From Tautonia marina (lineage in GTDB: Bacteria; Planctomycetota; Planctomycetia; Isosphaerales; Isosphaeraceae): a stretch of 64,000 nt of DNA. This document shows, piece by piece, positions 35,439 to 42,772 of the stretch (positions are counted from its first letter, which is position 1; each line of letters begins with the position of its first letter). The notes beneath the pieces are model-generated. The model made no database searches and was not told the DNA's origin. It saw only the letters and a program-made list of their open reading frames with translations. Location of the stretch: assembly GCF_009177065.1 (NCBI RefSeq), contig NZ_WEZF01000022.1, positions 51,020-115,019 on the forward strand. The letters run 5' to 3'. The position numbers and the translations under genes were made by a program.

Positions 35439-35696
35439 CGGGCGGCGGCCCTCACGCGGGTGCAGGAACCAGGAGCGAGACCTCGGCCAGCACACCGAGG
35501 CATGATGCGTTGATGATCGTCTCGGCGAGCTCAGGGAACAATCCCCCGGCGTCGATCGTTCTTGAAGCCCGGTCCGGGATCGCGTGACCTTGAAGCACCG
35601 GCCGCGCTTGACTAGGATAAGCATGGAATCACCACGCCTTTGCGTGAACAATGCGCAAAGCTCGATCACCCCGAACGATACGGACGCAATCCAGCG

Positions 35697-36866
35697 ATGG
35701 CCTACTCGACCACGGTCCAGCGGCACAAGACCCGCGAGGTGGGGATCGACGACCACGTTGTCGGCGGCGACAACCCGATCTGGGTGCAGTCGATGACCAC
35801 GACCGACACGGCCGATGCCGCCGCCACTCTGGAACAGATCAAGCGCCTGGAGGAGGCCGGCTGCGAGATCATCCGCGTGACCGTGCCCAAGAAAGGGGAC
35901 GTGCAAGCCTGCCAGGCGATCCGAGACCACATCAACATCCCCCTGATCGCCGACATTCACTACGACTACCGGATGGCCCTGGCCTGCCTTGAGGCCAAGA
36001 CCCCTTCGGGCCGCCGCGCCGTCGATAAGATCCGGATCAACCCCGGCAACATTGGCGGCATCGAGCGCTTCAAGGAGGTCGTCCGCAAGGCCAAGGACAA
36101 AGGGGTCCCCATGCGGATCGGGGTCAACAGCGGCAGCCTCGAAGAAGACCTGATCGAGAAGTACGGCTTCCCCTGCCCCGAGGCGATGGTCGAGAGCGCC
36201 CTGCGACACATCGAGATTGCCGAGTCGCTCGGCTATCACCAGATGATCATCAGCCTCAAGGCCAGCCACGTCCCCACCGCCGTCGAGTGCTACAGCCTGT
36301 TCGCCGAAAAGAGTGATTACCCGACCCACCTGGGGATCACCGAGGCCGGTTCCCGAGAGTACGGCACGCTCAAGAGCGCGGCCGGCATCGGCGCGATCTT
36401 GCTCCGGGGGATCGGCGACACGATCCGGGTGAGCCTGCTCGGCGACCCGGTGCCCGAAGTGAAGGCCGGGTTTGACATCCTGCGGGCGACCAGCCGCCGG
36501 ATCAACGAACCGGAGGTCGTCGCCTGCCCGACCTGCGGGCGGCTCGACATCGACCTGGAACGTATCGTCGCCGAGGTCGAGGAGCGGATGAAAGGGCTGA
36601 AGCACCCGCTGCGGATCAGCATCCTCGGCTGCCTGGTCAACGGCTTCGGCGAGGCCAAGGAGGCCGACATCGGCATCGCCGCCGGCAGCGGCAAGGGGAT
36701 CATCTTCAAGCGAGGCGTGCCGATCCGACACGTCAAGGAAGCCGAGATGGTCGAGGCCCTCTGGGAAGAGGTCATGCGCTTTGAGGAAGACACGCCTCCC
36801 CTGGAGTCGTATCTGAAGAAGCAGGAGCAGAAGCAACAGAAGTCGGCCCTGACCATCATCGGTTGA
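35697..36866 (+). CDS. ispG: 4-hydroxy-3-methylbut-2-enyl-diphosphate synthase IspG (GcpE)
   Basis: Start at ATG 35697 (MAYSTTVQRHKTREV). 389 residues. The enzyme converts MEcPP to HMBPP in the methylerythritol-phosphate isoprenoid pathway, using a 4Fe-4S cluster. The N-terminal TIM barrel is seen in WVQSMTTTDTADAAATLEQI, DIHYDYRMAL and INPGNIGG. The C-terminal reductase-like domain carries the cluster ligands: CPTCGRLDIDLE, SILGCLVNGFGEAKEADIG, giving three Cys and a Glu. Bacterial-type, no plant-type insert. The C-terminal Lys/Gln-rich extension YLKKQEQKQQKSALTIIG is usual in related planctomycetes. Presumably housekeeping. Confidence 0.95.
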   Translation: MAYSTTVQRHKTREVGIDDHVVGGDNPIWVQSMTTTDTADAAATLEQIKRLEEAGCEIIRVTVPKKGDVQACQAIRDHINIPLIADIHYDYRMALACLEAKTPSGRRAVDKIRINPGNIGGIERFKEVVRKAKDKGVPMRIGVNSGSLEEDLIEKYGFPCPEAMVESALRHIEIAESLGYHQMIISLKASHVPTAVECYSLFAEKSDYPTHLGITEAGSREYGTLKSAAGIGAILLRGIGDTIRVSLLGDPVPEVKAGFDILRATSRRINEPEVVACPTCGRLDIDLERIVAEVEERMKGLKHPLRISILGCLVNGFGEAKEADIGIAAGSGKGIIFKRGVPIRHVKEAEMVEALWEEVMRFEEDTPPLESYLKKQEQKQQKSALTIIG

Positions 36867-37154
36867 GCCGTCATCGGTTGAGGGCGGATCTGGCCTCCCC
36901 GTCGGATCCGCCCCCTCTTGCTGAGTCTCTAGAGCCCTCGTCGGACGCAGCCTCGGGCGATCGCCGACAGGTTGGGGGGCGTCCCTTCGGATCGTGTTTG
37001 CGAAGAATCCATCAACGGCATCCTCGCGAGAGATCTCTTCGCCAAGTACATTCAGATATGGTCCTCGCCTCTTGATGGTCCTTCGATTCGGTTCTCTCGA
37101 GACCGACCGGCGACCCTGGACCGCGCGTCGAATGACTTCTTTCGAACACGATCC

Positions 37155-38054
37155 ATGGCAACGGGGGCAGAATTGCGATTATTCGACATCAACCTCGTCC
37201 GGAATCTGATCGACCCCTATCTTTTCAGGACCGTGACCAAGAAGAACTACAACCCGACGACCGGGGCCATGAGGGATGAGCTCCGGCCGGTCATCGTCGA
37301 TGATGGCGCCCTGCCGGGCAACGACCCGATGATGAAGGGCTCTATGAGCGACACGGCCGTGCTCCTCGAGGGGCTTGGCCTGAACACCGGCAGCGAGGCC
37401 TGGTGGTTCGAGTACGGCCGCCGGGTCCACCAGCGATTCCAGAATGTGGGGTCCATGGGGATCCGCTGCGACCCCTGCACCGCCCTGGCCTTTTACCTGC
37501 TCCGCAGCAACCATTGCCGCGGGGCGCTCACGGTCATCGAGCAGGCCGAGGGCAAGTCCAACGGGCACTGGTTCCTGCTGGTGGGCTGCCCGAACAACGT
37601 GCCCATTCAGTATCCCGGGCGCTTCCCGCGCGGTTGCTTCGTCGTCGACCTGTGGGGCGTCGGCGTCAAGCGGCAGCGGGGCGAGTCGACGAGCAATACG
37701 TCCGTCATCGATCCGGCATCCTGCTGCTACAGTTGCGGGGACAACTCCCTCAAGCGGAAAGCCCACCGGGACGGCCTGACGACGGTCCCGAGCGGTCGGG
37801 ATTTCGTCCGGGACACCACCGTGCCGGGATTTCTCGGCAACAAGTGGCGAAGCAGCAAGCTCAAGGCGCTTGACGCCAGGCTCGACGACTATCAGAAGGG
37901 CACCGCGACCGTGGACCAGCTCGCCTCGGCGTTCAAGGCCTGGGCCGACAAGAAGCCGACGCTCCTGGACGGAGAGATCGACAGCATTCGCGACAGAGAG
38001 GGGCAGATCAGGGCCTTGCGGGAGCAGATCCAATGGCTCGGAGGGACGGTCTGA
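37155..38054 (+). CDS. Unknown protein with papain-like Cys-His-Asp arrangement
   Basis: Start taken at ATG 37155; no good ribosome site is present and the start may be wrong. 299 residues, no signal peptide seen. A possible catalytic triad lies in order: CDPCTALAFYLL (Cys105/108, with a following helix), GHWFLLVGC (His138) and CFVVDLWGVGV (Asp165), matching the Cys...His...Asp order of papain-like and C58-type peptidases and of papain-fold toxins. A CCYSC cluster (about 190-194) could bind zinc. The C-terminus is coiled (LDARLDDYQKGTATVDQLAS, IDSIRDREGQIRALREQI). I recognise no family. It is isolated from neighbours by about 290 bp upstream and 180 bp downstream. Function is open; peptidase or transglutaminase-like toxin/effector are candidates. 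Confidence 0.6.
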   Translation: MATGAELRLFDINLVRNLIDPYLFRTVTKKNYNPTTGAMRDELRPVIVDDGALPGNDPMMKGSMSDTAVLLEGLGLNTGSEAWWFEYGRRVHQRFQNVGSMGIRCDPCTALAFYLLRSNHCRGALTVIEQAEGKSNGHWFLLVGCPNNVPIQYPGRFPRGCFVVDLWGVGVKRQRGESTSNTSVIDPASCCYSCGDNSLKRKAHRDGLTTVPSGRDFVRDTTVPGFLGNKWRSSKLKALDARLDDYQKGTATVDQLASAFKAWADKKPTLLDGEIDSIRDREGQIRALREQIQWLGGTV

Positions 38055-38231
38055 TCCCCGTCGTGATCGGTCTCGGCCTCGGGGGCCGGGCCGATGCAGG
38101 GGCCGGCGGCCCCGGATGATCCTCGCGGAAATCGCTCGATGTCAGGGGGCCGCGGCTGGCGCATCGCCGGGTCGATTTCCCCATGACACGCCACCCCCGG
38201 GCGAACGCCACTTCGGCGTCCCTGCCGGGCC

Positions 38232-39164
38232 TCACGACCGGGATTCCGGGCCGGGCGTCTGTCCCTCTCCGAACGTCCGGCGCGCCGCGTCGCAGAGGGC
38301 AATCACGGCCGGATGGTGGATGGTCCGCTCGATCGTCACGGCGAAGAAACGCTCGCGGACCTCGTCGATGCGGCCGATTCGCTCGACGGTGTACTGCTCG
38401 CAGACCTCGGCCTCGACGACCGAGGGGACGAAGAAGAGCCCCTCTCCCGACTGACCGAAGACCTTGATCAGGGCACTATCGGCGATCTCCCCCCGGATCT
38501 CGGGCCGGAGCCCCCGCGTCTGGAACCAGGTGTCGAGCATCCGTCGCAAGGCGGAGGTCACGGTCGGCAAGAGGAGCGGCGCGCGATGGAGCGAGTCGGG
38601 GAATCCCGGGCGGTAGCGTTCAGCCAGGTTCGGGGCGCCGAGCAGGCTCACCCCGCATTCGCCAAGCAGGTGGGTAAACGCCTTGACCCGGACCTCGGGC
38701 ACCAGGGGGGAATCGGTCAGGACTGCGTCCAGTTCATGCAGCGCCAGCTCGGCAAGTAACTGCGCAGGCTTGCCCTCATGACACACAAGGCTGACCGACT
38801 CTGGACCGGTCATGACCGGGCGGACAAGGCGATAGGCAACGGTTTTCGGCATCGCATCGGCAATTCCGAGGGTGAGCCGCATGGGCCGGCCGGGCGGACG
38901 ACCGCGGAGCGTCTCCATCAAGTCCGACGCCGTCCGGAACATCTCATCGGCATGGCGAAAGACCAGGCGGCCCGTCTGGGTCAGAACCATCCCCCGTCCC
39001 TGGCGCTCGAAAAGGCGGTTCCCCAGGTTCGTCTCCAGAGTCTTCAGCTGGGTGCTAATCGTCGGCGGGGCGAGCATCAACTCGTCGCAGGCCGCGGCGA
39101 TGCTCCCCGTACGAGCCACGACCCAAAAGTAATAGAGGTGGTTGTAGTTGATCTGGGGCTGCAT
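38232..39164 (-). CDS. nhaR: NhaR-like LysR-family transcriptional activator
   Basis: 310 residues. N-terminal LysR helix-turn-helix: INYNHLYYFWVVARTGSIAA, LMLAPPTISTQLKTLE, NLGNRLFERQGRGMVLT. The opening INYNHLYYFW is the same as NhaR of enterobacteria, which activates the sodium-proton antiporter gene nhaA under Na+ and high pH. The C-terminal two-lobe effector domain (about 95-300) is of the right length. No nhaA antiporter lies in the window, so the target is elsewhere or differs. It is divergent from the zf-TFIIB genes with 269 bases between. Confidence 0.85.
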   Translation of the reverse strand: MQPQINYNHLYYFWVVARTGSIAAACDELMLAPPTISTQLKTLETNLGNRLFERQGRGMVLTQTGRLVFRHADEMFRTASDLMETLRGRPPGRPMRLTLGIADAMPKTVAYRLVRPVMTGPESVSLVCHEGKPAQLLAELALHELDAVLTDSPLVPEVRVKAFTHLLGECGVSLLGAPNLAERYRPGFPDSLHRAPLLLPTVTSALRRMLDTWFQTRGLRPEIRGEIADSALIKVFGQSGEGLFFVPSVVEAEVCEQYTVERIGRIDEVRERFFAVTIERTIHHPAVIALCDAARRTFGEGQTPGPESRS

Positions 39165-39433
39165 GATGTGCTCGGCAATCGTTCGAAAAATTCGAAGAGA
39201 GCGATTCCTGCTTTCTTATAGTCGAATTGGATTTTTTTGCCAATAATCCTCCTTGTCGAGAGCGCGGTGCCACGCCGCCCGAATCGCACCGGGGGGGAGC
39301 GAACGGGAGGTGTGGCCCGTGCTCTTGGCAATTTCACGAGTGGATCTCTCACGAGCGGAACCGTTTGCATCGTCTTCTGCGAGGTTGACCGGCGGTTCCG
39401 CCGATCACACGTCTTGCTCAGGAGGGTTTGCCG

Positions 39434-39646
39434 ATGAAATGTCCCAGCTGCAACACTCGGTTGATGCCGGCCAATCGCGGCCCGGTGGCCATCGACTTCT
39501 GCCCGAAATGCTGGGGAGTCTGGCTCGATCGAGGCGAACTGGACACGATCATCCGGGAGTCTCGATCGTCCGAGCATGCGCAGGGCATGGCGTCTCGGCC
39601 GATGCTCGATCCGGGAAATCACCTGGTTTCATCTCGGCCACATTGA
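39434..39646 (+). CDS. zf-TFIIB domain protein, first of tandem pair
   Basis: 70 residues; start at ATG 39434, with GGAGGG 8 bases before. Zinc-ribbon motif: KCPSCNTRLMP then FCPKCWGVWLDRGELDTII, the zf-TFIIB signature (CPxCxxx...CPxCxGxWLDRGEL). Small proteins of this type occur in many bacteria; function unknown, thought to be metal- or nucleic-acid-binding. The next gene repeats the same domain. Confidence 0.85.
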   Translation: MKCPSCNTRLMPANRGPVAIDFCPKCWGVWLDRGELDTIIRESRSSEHAQGMASRPMLDPGNHLVSSRPH

Positions 39647-39707
39647 GAACGGTGACGTTGCACAACATGTGCATGGTGTTGGGTCATTTCTCAGGAGGAC
39701 ACACGTC

Positions 39708-39968
39708 ATGAGGTGCCCGAATTGCGACATGCTGCTGATTACCGACCATCGGGTCGACATCGAAATCGACACCTGCCCGTCGTGCCAGGGGGTCTGGCTC
39801 GATCGAGGCGAGTTGAACGCGATTCTCGATCGATGGGCCGATCTTCCTCTACCGACCCCGGAAGTCGGGCAGGTCGAGGCCGTCGCCCCCGCCAGCGGGC
39901 CCGATCAGGCTCCGGGCGCCCGACGGGCCGAGCCGTCGTTCTGGATGACAGTGCTCAACGCCGACTGA
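39708..39968 (+). CDS. zf-TFIIB domain protein, second of tandem pair
   Basis: 86 residues; ATG at 39708 with AGGAGG about 10 bases before. RCPNCDMLLITDH, then DTCPSCQGVWLDRGELNAIL. A C-terminal acidic-Pro tail and PSFWMTVLNAD follow. It is 61 bases after the first copy and shares WLDRGEL; the sequences outside the zinc ligands differ strongly, so the duplication is not recent. A GC-rich terminator follows at 40041. Confidence 0.85.
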   Translation: MRCPNCDMLLITDHRVDIEIDTCPSCQGVWLDRGELNAILDRWADLPLPTPEVGQVEAVAPASGPDQAPGARRAEPSFWMTVLNAD

Positions 39969-40040
39969 GCGATCGGCCGTCGGAATCCCGGGCCTCGGCC
40001 CTGCTCCCGGACAGTTCTTCCCACGGCAGCATGGGGAACT

Positions 40041-40069
40041 CCGGGGCCAGGGCCGGGGCCCGGGTTTTT
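40041..40069 (+). terminator. Terminator after zf-TFIIB pair
   Basis: CCGGGGCC (40041-40048) pairs with GGCCCGG (40057-40063) with one bulged G, then G and TTTTT (40065-40069). The position, 73 bases after the second zf-TFIIB stop, fits the end of a two-gene transcript. Confidence 0.6.
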
Positions 40070-40148
40070 GCGTGATGCGGGAATCGAACTTGCATCGAAG
40101 GTGAGTGACACCGACCACCCCACGGATCTCGACCAGGGGCGAGACGCG

Positions 40149-40568
40149 ATGACATCGAGGACCCCGCTCCTGATCGTCGATGCCATGAATGTCATCGGCA
40201 CGCGGCCGGACGGGTGGTGGCGCGATCCGAATGCCGCGAAGTGCCGTCTTGTGGGTCGCTTGCAACGTCTGGCGGCCGCGCGTCCCGAACGGATCGAGGT
40301 CGTCATCGACGGCCGTCCCGTCCGGGAAATGCCGGCAGGGGAGTACGACGGCGTCCTGGTGCGTTACACGGGGCATTCGGCGCCCAACGCGGCCGACGAT
40401 CAGATTGTCGCGCTGGTCTCCGCCCGACCTGAGGATGTCACGGTGGTCACCTCCGACCGGGAACTCCGGAGGAGGGTCGAGGCCCTTGGGGCTCGGGTCG
40501 AGGGAGCGACCTGGCTCCTGGACCTCATCGATCAGGCCGAGCACCCGGGACATTTGCCCGAGCCATGA
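40149..40568 (+). CDS. NYN-domain (PIN-like) putative ribonuclease
   Basis: Start at ATG 40149 (MTSRTPLLIVDAMN). 139 residues. Strand 1 LLIVDAMNVIGTRPDGWW ends in an Asp; NAADDQIVALV and VVTSDRELRRRVEALGA give the other acidic and polar positions of NYN/YacP-like nucleases, which cut RNA. The fold length is normal. It stands alone behind the zf-TFIIB terminator and before a small repeat region. Target unknown. Confidence 0.85.
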   Translation: MTSRTPLLIVDAMNVIGTRPDGWWRDPNAAKCRLVGRLQRLAAARPERIEVVIDGRPVREMPAGEYDGVLVRYTGHSAPNAADDQIVALVSARPEDVTVVTSDRELRRRVEALGARVEGATWLLDLIDQAEHPGHLPEP

Positions 40569-40615
40569 GGATTCGCAACGCACGGATGCCTCAGCGTCCC
40601 GAGGACCCCGGCCGT

Positions 40616-40704
40616 CTGCCCCGATCCGGGCCGAGGGTCCTGACTGACATTTCTGGGATCGCCCGTTCTGGCCGCAGAACGGCCTTCGAACGTGCGGGAC
40701 AGCG
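40616..40704 (+). repeat. Diverged repeat unit, copy A
   Basis: About 89 bases matching 41913-41996 with gaps. Shared blocks: CTGCCCCGATCCGGGCCGAG, GGATCGCCCG, GAACGGCCT, CGAACGTGCGGGACAG. Copy A has a small insertion near 40640. In copy B this unit lies directly beside REP copy 3. It may be a REP-associated remnant. Confidence 0.6.
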
Positions 40705-40801
40705 GACCGAGCATCATCATGCTGGCCACGACCGACCACGTCGGGCACAAAGCCCGTTTCGTCGGTGCCTGGCCCTGGGAGCAATTCTCCCCCAGTATCC
40801 G

Positions 40802-41647
40802 TCAGGGCTTCCGCCCACGTTCGTCCTTGATCAAAACGTCGTCGGGCAACTCCGGCAGATCGAAGATGTCCTCGGCGATCGGCTGGTTGATCTGGAGCTC
40901 GGTCACGACGAAGTTGATTTCGGCGACGAGTCGGTCTTTGCCCGCTCGAAAGTCGATCATCTTCCCGCGAGCCGGGAACCAACGGCCCCCATCGCATCGG
41001 AACGCCGTAGCCTGCCACTCGATGTCGGCATAATTGATCCGACGGGGGAGATAGTCGTGTTCGGGATCGAGCTCGCAACGAATTGGCTGGCCGAACTTCC
41101 CTTCCGCGATGAGGATGATCTGTTCGCTCCCATCCGGCGTCCGCACGACCTCCAGGCGTCCTCCGGAATGCAAGTATTCGTGCAGCGGGCGGCCCCCCGG
41201 AGTCCAGAGCCACAGGGCAGCGCAACCCGGAAATCCGGGGTGGTTTCCTCTCGTGCTCTCCTGGTCTTCGATCTTGACCTGGGAGATGCTCCTCGGATCC
41301 TGAGTTTTCAAAGCGATGCCATAGTAGGTGGTTCCGTCCTCGATCTGGATGCGATGAGAGTTTGAACCCCGGCTTACCTGAAGCGAATCCTCTTTGAAGA
41401 TTCGTTGATCGCCGACTCCCAATGTGTAGTCGATCGTCTTATGGAGCGAGAATTGTCCCGCCGAGTCCCAGCACAGCTCCTCGGATCGAAAATGGAGGGT
41501 CTGGACCGAGGACCACGCCCGCTCAATGGCCGCTCGGATCGCATCCAGATCGGGGCCATCGTGGCCGACTGCTTGTGCCGATTGAAGTGGTAAGACGAGG
41601 GTGACAAAGAAGGCCGCGACGCGCAACCGGTGCCGGACCGTTAACAT
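40802..41647 (-). CDS. Exported hypothetical protein, LolA-like?
   Basis: 281 residues with a signal peptide (VAAFFVTLVLPLQSAQA). The mature part looks like repeated long beta strands: TLHFRSEELCWDSAGQF, IDYTLGVGDQRIFKED, THRIQIEDGTTYYG-type segments and AEINFVVTELQINQPIAEDI with a closing FDLPELPDD. This is reminiscent of LolA-like periplasmic carriers common in planctomycetes, but no firm family. Two repeat copies (40616 and 41913) flank it. Function unknown. Confidence 0.6.
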   Translation of the reverse strand: MLTVRHRLRVAAFFVTLVLPLQSAQAVGHDGPDLDAIRAAIERAWSSVQTLHFRSEELCWDSAGQFSLHKTIDYTLGVGDQRIFKEDSLQVSRGSNSHRIQIEDGTTYYGIALKTQDPRSISQVKIEDQESTRGNHPGFPGCAALWLWTPGGRPLHEYLHSGGRLEVVRTPDGSEQIILIAEGKFGQPIRCELDPEHDYLPRRINYADIEWQATAFRCDGGRWFPARGKMIDFRAGKDRLVAEINFVVTELQINQPIAEDIFDLPELPDDVLIKDERGRKP

Positions 41648-41768
41648 CTGAACCTCCCGTCAGAGGAAGTGTGCGGACGTAGGACATGCCGGGGCAGGGC
41701 CGTGCCCGATTGCCGGAGTCATCGTCATCGTAGCGGCGTACGCGCCCCGGCTCAACGCCGTAGGGTGG

Positions 41769-41808
41769 CCCGGACAACGTGTTGTCCGGGCGGCGAAGCC
41801 GCAAGAGG
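41769..41808 (+). repeat. REP element copy 1
   Basis: CCCGGACAACGTGTTGTCCGGG (41769-41790) forms a hairpin with 9- to 10-bp arms, followed by CGGCGAAGCCG (a second small hairpin) and CAAGAGG. Direct orientation. Pairs with copy 2, inverted, about 70 bases away. Confidence 0.85.
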
Positions 41809-41857
41809 CTATCGAGAGCGTCTCGCTTGAGCCGGGTCGACCGGGCGGTCCCCGGCC

Positions 41858-41897
41858 CCTCTTGTCGCTGCGCGACCCGGACAACACGTTGTCCGGG
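41858..41897 (-). repeat. REP element copy 2 (inverted)
   Basis: The core CCCGGACAACACGTTGTCC(GGG) at 41876-41897 is preceded by CCTCTTGTCGCTGCGCGA, the mirror of the copy 1 tail, with small hairpin GTCGC/GCGAC. Inverted relative to copies 1 and 3. Confidence 0.85.
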
Positions 41898-41912
41898 CCA
41901 CCCACCCGCAGG

Positions 41913-41996
41913 CTGCCCCGATCCGGGCCGAGGGCCCTGTCATTTCGGGGATCGCCCGCACAGGCCGCGGAACGGCCTGCGAACGTGCGGGACAGA
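41913..41996 (+). repeat. Diverged repeat unit, copy B
   Basis: Matches copy A (40616-40704) over several blocks, including CTGCCCCGATCCGGGCCGAG and CGAACGTGCGGGACAG. It lies between REP copies 2 and 3, so it may be part of the mobile REP unit. Confidence 0.6.
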
Positions 41997-42011
41997 GGCC
42001 CCGCGGGGTGG

Positions 42012-42052
42012 CCCGGACAACTCCGTTGTCCGGGCGGCGAAGCCGCAAGAGG
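42012..42052 (+). repeat. REP element copy 3
   Basis: CCCGGACAACTCCGTTGTCC(GGG) at 42012-42034, followed by CGGCGAAGCCG and CAAGAGG as in copy 1. It lies 2 bases before the stop end of the RAYT gene. Direct orientation; copy 4 on the other side of the gene is inverted. Confidence 0.85.
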
Positions 42053-42054
42053 CG

Positions 42055-42567
42055 TCAGTCGAGCCATCCGACAGGCACGCCGACGCCCCGCCCTTGCTCA
42101 TAGTATCGCGCCGAACTCCAGGGCCAATCGCACGGGCGGGCGACCAAGCCGGCCCGTGCCGGGTTCTGGTGCATGTAGGCGAGCTTCTCCTCGAACTTGT
42201 GCTCCGAGTAGAGGTTGAAGTCGTAGTAGCGGGGTTGCCAGATCGGCTCCGACAGGTCGAAGGTCCGGGCATATGCCATCGCCCCTTCGCGCAGGAATCG
42301 CTTGATCTGTACGGAACTGCGTTGCTTCCACTGCTTCATGAAGTGGGAAAGCTGGTCGTCCTGCGGGAACCAGAGGATCGCGTGCACGTGGTCGGGCATG
42401 ACGACGAAGCCGACACAGCGGCCGTGCTGCAATGACAGTTGCGAGGCGAGGACCCCGAGGACGATCCGCTTGGGCCGGTCGTGGTCGAGAAACCGACGGC
42501 GTCGATAGCACGAGAAGGTCACGAAGTGGGCATGCCTGTCGCGGTCGTAGATACGCCTGGAGGCCAT
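42055..42567 (-). mobile_element. RAYT (REP-associated tyrosine transposase), Y1/HUH family
   Basis: 170 residues, the usual RAYT length. HUH motif in VVMPDHVHAILWFP (His-x-His), catalytic Tyr in LAYMHQNPARAGLV, N-terminal HFVTFSCYRRRRFLDHD and a Trp-rich C-terminus (WPWSSARYY). RAYTs are single-copy domesticated IS200/IS605-like transposases that bind and cleave REP hairpins as single strands. Here the gene is flanked by two REPs in inverted orientation (copies 3 and 4), with two further copies within 250 bp downstream. This is the expected arrangement of a REP-RAYT system; it is a complete, probably active gene. Confidence 0.92.
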
Positions 42568-42604
42568 GCGATGAGCCTACGATTTGCCCGCTCGAACCAC
42601 AAGC

Positions 42605-42644
42605 CTCTCGTCGCTGCGCGACCCGGACAACACGTTGTCCGGGC
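42605..42644 (-). repeat. REP element copy 4 (inverted)
   Basis: Core CCCGGACAACACGTTGTCC(GGG) at 42623-42644, identical to copy 2, preceded by CCTCTCGTCGCTGCGCGA. It lies 38 bases upstream of the RAYT start, facing copy 3 across the gene. Confidence 0.85.
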
Positions 42645-42772
42645 CAACCAATGGATGAAAACCATGACGGGAGTCACTGACAGTTGCAATACATGTATAC
42701 TGACAGGGCGGTTCACCAAGCCGGGGTCGAAACCGCCGGCGAGCGGGTGGTGATCGGCGGGACAGGTCCGGC

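Noticed and set aside
35439..36836. N-terminal extension of the methyltransferase frame over ispG
   Set aside because: It is antisense to ispG, whose cluster ligands are complete. Only the part from about 35438 to 34533 has methyltransferase motifs.
40802..41647. Insertion-sequence transposase candidate between repeats
   Set aside because: The product is a secreted beta-rich protein; no DDE or HUH motif.
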